A stretch of DNA of 17,842 bases from Bacteroidales bacterium UBA4318 (lineage in GTDB: Bacteria; Bacteroidota; Bacteroidia; Bacteroidales; UBA932). The position numbers and the translations under genes were made by a program. Shown here piece after piece: positions 12,406 through 17,842 of the stretch (the first letter of the stretch is position 1; every line of letters begins with the position of its first letter). Under the pieces are notes generated by a model, which saw nothing but the letters and a program-made list of their open reading frames with translations, made no database searches and was not told the DNA's origin. The stretch covers positions 1 through 17,842 of the forward strand of contig DGUE01000082.1 in the NCBI GenBank assembly GCA_002393895.1, in the 5' to 3' direction.

Positions 12406-15400
12406 ATGATCTCGTACTTTTTAGATGCACGGCGCTCCTGCCGCGTTGCAAACACACAGTAAACTGCCGGAATCAGCACCAGGGTGACGAGGGTCGAAAT
12501 GGACAGACCCCAGCAGACCACCATACCCAGGCCATTCCACATTTCGGATCCCTCTCCCCTGCCGAGAGCCATGGGGAGCATACCCAGAACGGTGGTGAGG
12601 GTGGTCATCAGGATAGGGCGCAGACGGCTGCGGGCCGCGGTCACGGAGGCCTCCAGCACACTCATTCCCCTCTCGCGGCAGAGGATGGTGTAGTCTATCA
12701 GCACGATACCGTTCTTCACCACTATACCTATCAGTATTATTATACCCACCATGCCCATCACGCTGAGCGCGGTATTGGTGACCCAGAGGCCCAGAATCAC
12801 GCCGACCGCCGCGAAGGGCAGGCTGAACATGATCACGAAGGGACTCAGGAAGCTCTCGAACTGCGCGGCCATCACTATGTAGACCAGCATGATCATCAGC
12901 ACCATCAGCACGGCCATGTCCGAGAACATCTTCTGCTGATCCTCATAGTCGCCGGAGATGACACTGTAGAGATTGGCGGGCAGAGGGGTCTCGTCGAGGA
13001 TGCGGTTGGTCACCGCGACTGCCTCGGAAAGGGCCACCTTGTTGGCCACCAGGGCGGTGACGGTAATGTAGCGCTGGCGGTTGCGGCGCTCGATGGTGGG
13101 AGGCACCTCGGTCTCCACTATCCTGCCCAGCTCCTTGAGGCGTATGCCCTTGCCAGTGGGAGTGTAGACTATTATATTCTCCATGTCCTCCACGCTGGTG
13201 CGGAACTCGGGCGCATAGCGGACGCGGATGTAGTATTCGTCGCCGTCCTCACGGTAGTAGGACGCCACGCTTCCGCTCATGGCCGCGCTGAACGCGGAAC
13301 CGGCGGTGGTGGAATTCAGCCCGTTCAGGGCAAGCTTCTCGCGGTCGAAGTCGACCTTGAATTCAGGGGTGTACTCATCGCGGCTGAGGATTACCTGTGC
13401 GAACTCGGGGCACTCCAGCATCTTGGTCTGGATGGCCTTGGCGGCCGCATCCGTCTCCTCGAAATCGTAGCCGTAGATTTCCAGCGACACGCTCGAAGCA
13501 CCGCCCATCATGCCGCCGCCTTCGCTGACGGTGGCCTTGCGGATCTCGGGATAGTGACGCAGGATGCCGCGCACCTGGTCGGCGATATCGCCGGAGGAGC
13601 GCTCACGCTCGCTCTTGGTGCCTATGTGCATGTTGATGGCGATGATGTGCGTGCCGTTGCTGCGCATCGAACCCAGCAGGTTGTCGGAGTCCGCCTGGCC
13701 GTAGGTGACGTTGCACACGGTAATCTCCGGAATATTCTCCACCAGTTCGGTGTAGATGTTGTTGGCCAGCTCCGCGGTCACGCTCTGTGCGGTGCCCACG
13801 GGCAGGGTCACGTTCACCACGATACGGTCGGAATCTCCCTTGGGGAAGTACTCGGTCTTGAGCCTCGGGGCGAGGAAGATCAGGGTCGCCATCAGTATGC
13901 CGAAGGCACCGAAGATGACGGCCTTGCGGTGAGTGGTGGCCCATCCGATCAGGCGGGCATATCCCGCCGAGATCCCGTTCAGGGCCTTGTCGATGGGGGT
14001 GAAGAAGAGTCGGTAGAGCTTGGAATCGCTGCGCTTGCCACCCAGGAACTGGGCGCAGAGCATGGGCACCAGGGTGAGGGCCGCGGTGGTGGAGACCACC
14101 ATGATGATGGTCACGATCCAACCCAGCTGCTGGAACATCACGCCGGTCATGCCCTTGATGAAGGTAAGGGGCAGGAAGACGCAGAGCATGGTGAGGGTGG
14201 ATGCGATAACCGAGATACCCACCTCGGAGGTGCCGTGGATGGCCGCCTCAACGGGCTTCTCTCCCCTGTCGATGTGCGTGCTGACGTTCTCCAGCACCAC
14301 TATGGCATCATCCACCACCATACCTATGGCCAGCGAAAGCGAGGCCATCGACACGATGTTAAGGGTGTTGCCGGTGGCGAAGAGATACACCAGCGAGGCC
14401 AGCAGTGCGATAGGGATGGAGAGGATGATGATGAAGGTGGTCTTCCATCTGCCGAGGAAGATGAACACCACCAGCATGACCACCGCGAAGGTGATGAGGA
14501 TGGTTTCGATGAGGGAGTGGATGGTATCCACGATCTCCTCGGAAGAGTCAAAGATCTGGTTGATCTGTATGTCCGAGGGAAGTGTCTTCTTGATCTGCTC
14601 GAGCTGCCTGTGCACCCCGCGGCTGACGTTCACGGTGTTGGCGCCGGCCTGCTTCTGGATGACGATTCGCGCTGCGCGTATGCCGTCGGTGTAGGACTCC
14701 TGCTCGCGCTCCTGGCTGCCGTCCCGGATGGTGGCGACATCCTTCAGGAGTATGGTCTGGCTGCCGTTGTAACCGACCACGATGTCCATCAGCTCGGACG
14801 GGTCCTCGAACTCCTTCTGCACGCGCAGGGAGTAGGTGCCGGAGCCGATGTCGATGTTGCCGGAAGGGAGGTTGCGGTTCTCGGCGGCGATTATCTGGGA
14901 GATGGCCGCCACGCTCAAGTGGTAGGCCTCCAGTTTGCCGGGATCGCAGTAGACCTGGATCTCACGGGTGGGGGCGCCGTCGATGCTGACCGTGCCCACG
15001 CCCTTGATTCGGGCCAGAGGAGTAGCCACCTGCTCGTCCAGTATCTTGTCGAGGCCGGAGACGGACTCGGTGGCGGAGGCGGTGAACATCATGATGGGCA
15101 TGTCGTCCGCGCTGAACTTGAAGATGACGGGCGTGGTGGCGCCGTCCGGCAGCACGGAATTCACCATGTCGAGCTTGTCGCGCACGTTGTTGGTGGCCTC
15201 TTCGATGTCGGTGCCGTATTCGAATTCAAGGGAGAGGATGCTGACGTTCTCCTTGCTCTGGGAGCTGAGTTTCTTCAGGTCCTCTACGCTGTTAAGCGAG
15301 TTCTCCAGGATCTTGGTGAGGTTGGTCTCGATATCCTGGGCGTTGGCGCCCTGATAGGAACTCATCACCATGATGGTATTGGCGTCGAATTCCGGGAAGA

Positions 15401-15506
15401 GCGCTATGGAGGTGTTGATGAGCGAGTAGATGCCGAACACCACGAAGGCGACGAAGACCAGGGCCGTCGTCACCGGGTTCTTGACTGCAGATTTGATTAC
15501 GCTCAT
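12402..15506 (-). CDS. RND efflux transporter permease (AcrB/MexB-type, HAE1 family)
   Basis: The 1034-residue product has the length and layout of AcrB-type pumps: a first membrane helix (about residues 11-30), a large periplasmic porter domain, helices 2-6 (about 335-490), a second periplasmic domain, and helices 8-12 near the C-terminus. The proton relay is intact: GMVVDDAIVVLENV carries Asp399 and Asp400 in helix 4, and GIVVKNGIVLIDY carries Lys931 in helix 10. This excludes a dead or heavy-metal-type (CusA) pump, whose relay differs. It exports drugs or other small compounds through the adaptor and TolC channel encoded just upstream. The start is 4 nt after the adaptor stop. Substrates cannot be predicted from sequence alone. 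Confidence 0.96.
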   Translation of the reverse strand: MSVIKSAVKNPVTTALVFVAFVVFGIYSLINTSIALFPEFDANTIMVMSSYQGANAQDIETNLTKILENSLNSVEDLKKLSSQSKENVSILSLEFEYGTDIEEATNNVRDKLDMVNSVLPDGATTPVIFKFSADDMPIMMFTASATESVSGLDKILDEQVATPLARIKGVGTVSIDGAPTREIQVYCDPGKLEAYHLSVAAISQIIAAENRNLPSGNIDIGSGTYSLRVQKEFEDPSELMDIVVGYNGSQTILLKDVATIRDGSQEREQESYTDGIRAARIVIQKQAGANTVNVSRGVHRQLEQIKKTLPSDIQINQIFDSSEEIVDTIHSLIETILITFAVVMLVVFIFLGRWKTTFIIILSIPIALLASLVYLFATGNTLNIVSMASLSLAIGMVVDDAIVVLENVSTHIDRGEKPVEAAIHGTSEVGISVIASTLTMLCVFLPLTFIKGMTGVMFQQLGWIVTIIMVVSTTAALTLVPMLCAQFLGGKRSDSKLYRLFFTPIDKALNGISAGYARLIGWATTHRKAVIFGAFGILMATLIFLAPRLKTEYFPKGDSDRIVVNVTLPVGTAQSVTAELANNIYTELVENIPEITVCNVTYGQADSDNLLGSMRSNGTHIIAINMHIGTKSERERSSGDIADQVRGILRHYPEIRKATVSEGGGMMGGASSVSLEIYGYDFEETDAAAKAIQTKMLECPEFAQVILSRDEYTPEFKVDFDREKLALNGLNSTTAGSAFSAAMSGSVASYYREDGDEYYIRVRYAPEFRTSVEDMENIIVYTPTGKGIRLKELGRIVETEVPPTIERRNRQRYITVTALVANKVALSEAVAVTNRILDETPLPANLYSVISGDYEDQQKMFSDMAVLMVLMIMLVYIVMAAQFESFLSPFVIMFSLPFAAVGVILGLWVTNTALSVMGMVGIIILIGIVVKNGIVLIDYTILCRERGMSVLEASVTAARSRLRPILMTTLTTVLGMLPMALGRGEGSEMWNGLGMVVCWGLSISTLVTLVLIPAVYCVFATRQERRASKKYEII

Positions 15507-15510
15507 AGCC

Positions 15511-16539
15511 TTATTCGATTACCTCAACCTGGGCGCCGTTGCGGAGGGCGCTGCCGCCCTTGACCACCACCTGCTCGCCTTCTTCCAGGCCGGAAAGTAT
15601 CTCATACTGGCCGTCGAAGTGGCGGCCGAGGGAGACCTCCTTCTGCACTGCGACGCCATCCTCCACCACGAACACGTTGCGCTGGCCGGAGCCCTGCAGA
15701 CGCACCACGGCGGCATCGGGCACCACTATGCTGCGGTTGTGGCCGAAGGTCACGTTCACCTTTGCATACATTCCCGGGCGCAGCTGGCGGTCGGTGTTGG
15801 GCACCTGCACCTCCACGTTCACGGTGTGGGTCATCGGGTCGATGGTGGGATAGATGCGCTTGATGGTGCCGCTGAAGGTCTTGCCGGGGAGGGCGTCCAC
15901 GCTCAGTGTGACCTTATCCCCCTTCGAAACCTTGGTATAATCCCCTTCGGAGATGCCTACGAGGATCTTGACGGGGGTTATCTGCTGCACGGTGAAGATG
16001 GGGCTGGCCATTCCGTACATGTCCCCGCGGTCGTAGTAGCGGGCGGTGACGACGCCGGTGATGGGCGAACGGAGTATGGTGTTCTCCACCAGATTGTCGT
16101 AGGTGCTCTTGCTTACCTTGTAATTGAGTTCGGCGGCCTCGTAGTCGCTCTGGGCAAGGCCTCCCTGCTCGTAGAGCTGCTTGAGGCGCCCGAGCTCGGT
16201 CTCGGCGTTGGAGAGGCGGAGTTTGGCCTGGTCGAGCTGGACGCGGTCCATCTCTGCAAGTACCTGTCCCTTACCCACATAGTCCCCCACCTCGACGTTG
16301 ATCTTCTGGATGCGGCCGCCGCTCTGCGGGGCTATGTTGTTGACGGCGAATGCCTGCACGGTGGCGGAATAAGTGCCGTCCTGCTTCACTTCCTGCTTTG
16401 CCGCGGGCTGGACCTTCACGGTCTGGGCCTTGGGCTGTGCGGCCATGGCGGCCTGCTGTGCCTGGCTCTGGGAATCCTTCTTCTGACCGCAACCCGCCAG
16501 TACGAGGGCTGCAAGTGCGATTATGCTTATCTTTTTCAT
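15511..16539 (-). CDS. RND efflux periplasmic adaptor (membrane fusion protein), lipoprotein
   Basis: The 342-residue product begins with a lipoprotein signal (LVLAGC, lipidated Cys17). A Gln/Ala-rich linker follows, then a lipoyl half (NNIAPQSGGRIQKINVEVGDYVGKGQVL) and a short helical hairpin (about 95-150). The second lipoyl half (ILRSPITGVVTARYYDRGDMY), a beta-barrel domain and a membrane-proximal domain complete the AcrA-type order. It bridges the permease and the TolC channel and is anchored in the inner membrane by its lipid. The ATG overlaps the TolC stop in an ATGA. Confidence 0.94.
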   Translation of the reverse strand: MKKISIIALAALVLAGCGQKKDSQSQAQQAAMAAQPKAQTVKVQPAAKQEVKQDGTYSATVQAFAVNNIAPQSGGRIQKINVEVGDYVGKGQVLAEMDRVQLDQAKLRLSNAETELGRLKQLYEQGGLAQSDYEAAELNYKVSKSTYDNLVENTILRSPITGVVTARYYDRGDMYGMASPIFTVQQITPVKILVGISEGDYTKVSKGDKVTLSVDALPGKTFSGTIKRIYPTIDPMTHTVNVEVQVPNTDRQLRPGMYAKVNVTFGHNRSIVVPDAAVVRLQGSGQRNVFVVEDGVAVQKEVSLGRHFDGQYEILSGLEEGEQVVVKGGSALRNGAQVEVIE

Positions 16540-17842
16540 TTTATGGAATTTTCTGCGGTGTAGTCTGCTCCGATGGTGCTCTCGAGGCCGGCCTTGGCCA
16601 CGAGGTAGTTGTAGATTGCCTGGCTGGCGGCGAGCTGGGCCTGGGTCAGGGCGAGCTGGGCGGCGTCGAGATCCGTGAGGGTGCTGCGGCCGATCTCGTA
16701 GGATTTGGCGGCGATGTCGTAGGCCTTCTGGGCGGATTCAAGGGCGTCGAGGGCCGATTCGTGGCTCTTGACGGCCGTTTCCATGGTGCTCAGGCTCTGG
16801 CGAATGGCGATGCGCAGCTGGCGCTCGGTGTTCTCGCGCTGGATGGCGAGCTGGTTCTTCTGCACCCTGGTTTGGCGCAAGTCGTTCAGGCGCTGCCCGC
16901 CGGAGAAGATGGGTATGCTGAGGCTGAGGCCCACGTAGGAATACGGGGTCCAATGATACTCCTCGAACTTGAAGTCGTTGGTCATGGCGTTCAGGCTGTA
17001 GGAGAAGGCCAGCGACAGGGTGGGAAGATAGGCATACTGCTGCATCTTCACGGTGTTCGCGAGCTGGTCCGCCTGGATCTCGAGCTGGCGCAGGGTGGAG
17101 TTGCCGGAGAGGCTGAGCTCGCTGTCGTTCAGCACGGAGGACATCCCCTCGGAATAGACCAGGAGGGAATCCTTGACGTCGATTTCGGCCTCGAGGTCTA
17201 TGCCCATGATGGCCTTCAACTGCCAGAGGCTCAGGTAGATGGAGTTCTCGGAGTTGAAGAGGTTGGGCACCGCGTTGGCCACGGTGGTCTTGGCGCGGGC
17301 AAGGTCCAGTTCAGAGGCCTTGGAGGCGTTGTATTTCTTCTGCGTAAGCTCGAGGTTCTGCACGGCGTTGTCGAAAACGCTCTTGTAGACGTGATGGGCC
17401 TCCTTGGCCAGCAGTGCCGCATAATAGGCCTGCTTCACCTGGTTCACCATCTCGAGGCGGGAGCTGCGGGCTTTCTCCACTGCCAGGTCCACGCTTTCGC
17501 CGGAGATTGCAAGGCTCTGCCAGAGCTGGGCGTTGATGAGCGGCATGGTGGCCGTGATGCCCGCGTTGAAGGTGTTCCAGCGGCCTACCGCTATGCCACC
17601 GTCGTTGGAGTCGTCGGTGGTGGCAGGGGCCGGCACATAGGGCACGAAGGGCACGCCGGTGCCTTTGTAGAGCTCGTTGATATAGTACATTATGGGGTCC
17701 AGGATGCCGGACATCATCGACGACATTCCACCGCCACCGCCTTCGTCGTCGTCATCGCCGCCTCCCATATACATTACCTGCTTCTTTATGGTGCGCTGAT
17801 ACGATGCCGATGCGCCGATCTGGGGGAAGAGCATGGCGTAGC
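16536..17842 (-). CDS. TolC-family outer-membrane efflux channel (N-terminus beyond the window)
   Basis: The frame runs to the right edge. The Met at 17834 is internal (preceded by Tyr-Ala), so about the first 40-60 residues with the signal peptide are missing. The visible 435 residues show the two-fold TolC repeat: long helices with alternating small and charged residues, LxLTQKKYNASKASELDLARAKTTVANA in the first half and YEIGRSTLTDLDAAQLALTQAQLAASQA in the second. An unusual low-complexity insert, rich in Asp and Gly (GGGDDDDEGGGGG, 17730-17767), lies near the visible N-terminus, probably in a surface loop. It is the first gene of the efflux operon visible here; the promoter is outside the window. 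Confidence 0.92.
   Translation of the reverse strand, partial: YAMLFPQIGASASYQRTIKKQVMYMGGGDDDDEGGGGGMSSMMSGILDPIMYYINELYKGTGVPFVPYVPAPATTDDSNDGGIAVGRWNTFNAGITATMPLINAQLWQSLAISGESVDLAVEKARSSRLEMVNQVKQAYYAALLAKEAHHVYKSVFDNAVQNLELTQKKYNASKASELDLARAKTTVANAVPNLFNSENSIYLSLWQLKAIMGIDLEAEIDVKDSLLVYSEGMSSVLNDSELSLSGNSTLRQLEIQADQLANTVKMQQYAYLPTLSLAFSYSLNAMTNDFKFEEYHWTPYSYVGLSLSIPIFSGGQRLNDLRQTRVQKNQLAIQRENTERQLRIAIRQSLSTMETAVKSHESALDALESAQKAYDIAAKSYEIGRSTLTDLDAAQLALTQAQLAASQAIYNYLVAKAGLESTIGADYTAENSIK

Noticed and set aside
13554..15563. A long plus-strand open frame (669 codons) opposite the RND permease
   Set aside because: Its translation is rich in His, Asp, Gly and Val with no family motif, as expected for the antisense of a GC-rich membrane-protein gene. 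The minus frame has a clear permease.

Overview
The window looks like a chromosomal segment of a GC-rich member of the Bacteroidota, most likely order Bacteroidales. The signs are promoters of the TAnnTTTG / TTG type, start codons without clear Shine-Dalgarno sequences, a thioredoxin / holB / RicT / TrmB neighbourhood, a PG0541-type protein behind an RND pump, outer-membrane barrels ending in Phe, and lipoprotein sialidase and adaptor proteins. Every gene I can support is on the minus strand, so the window is transcribed from right to left. I found no tRNA, rRNA, CRISPR array or transposase gene, and no gene-free stretch longer than 300 bases.

Right part (12112-17842): a tripartite RND efflux operon, read as TolC-family outer-membrane channel (cut by the window edge), lipoprotein membrane-fusion adaptor, AcrB-type permease and a small PG0541-family partner. 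The genes overlap by 4 nt or lie 4 nt apart.

Middle part (5898-12104): a compact housekeeping run behind a recognisable promoter: thioredoxin, an outer-membrane barrel, a LOG-family phosphoribohydrolase, a long-chain polyprenyl diphosphate synthase, DNA polymerase III delta', RicT, a GldH-like lipoprotein and tRNA (m7G46) methyltransferase TrmB. The last two genes carry many repeats. A 120-bp palindromic element is inserted in frame in both. The GldH-like gene also holds a short 'GAGCGAAGCGAA' repeat with tandem 15-18 bp expansions, and an array of three 34-bp palindromes at a 52-bp period.

Left part (221-5868): recJ with its own promoter, followed by a secreted fusion of histidine acid phosphatase and phosphodiester glycosidase, a lipoprotein sialidase, and a small outer-membrane barrel. 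The sialidase and fusion enzyme together suggest processing of decorated (sialylated, phosphorylated) glycans. At the left edge starts a ribbon-helix-helix (antitoxin-like) gene, with a promoter covered by two TGATATCA palindromes exactly 20 bp apart.

The strongest candidate for something undescribed is the 120-bp element (6087-6206 and 7398-7517). Its central 90 bp are identical in the two copies. All 16 differences fall in the closing stem: 14 form seven compensated base-pair swaps and the other two leave G-U pairs in the mRNA-sense strand. The element has no stop codon in any sense-strand frame in its core and adds exactly 40 codons.
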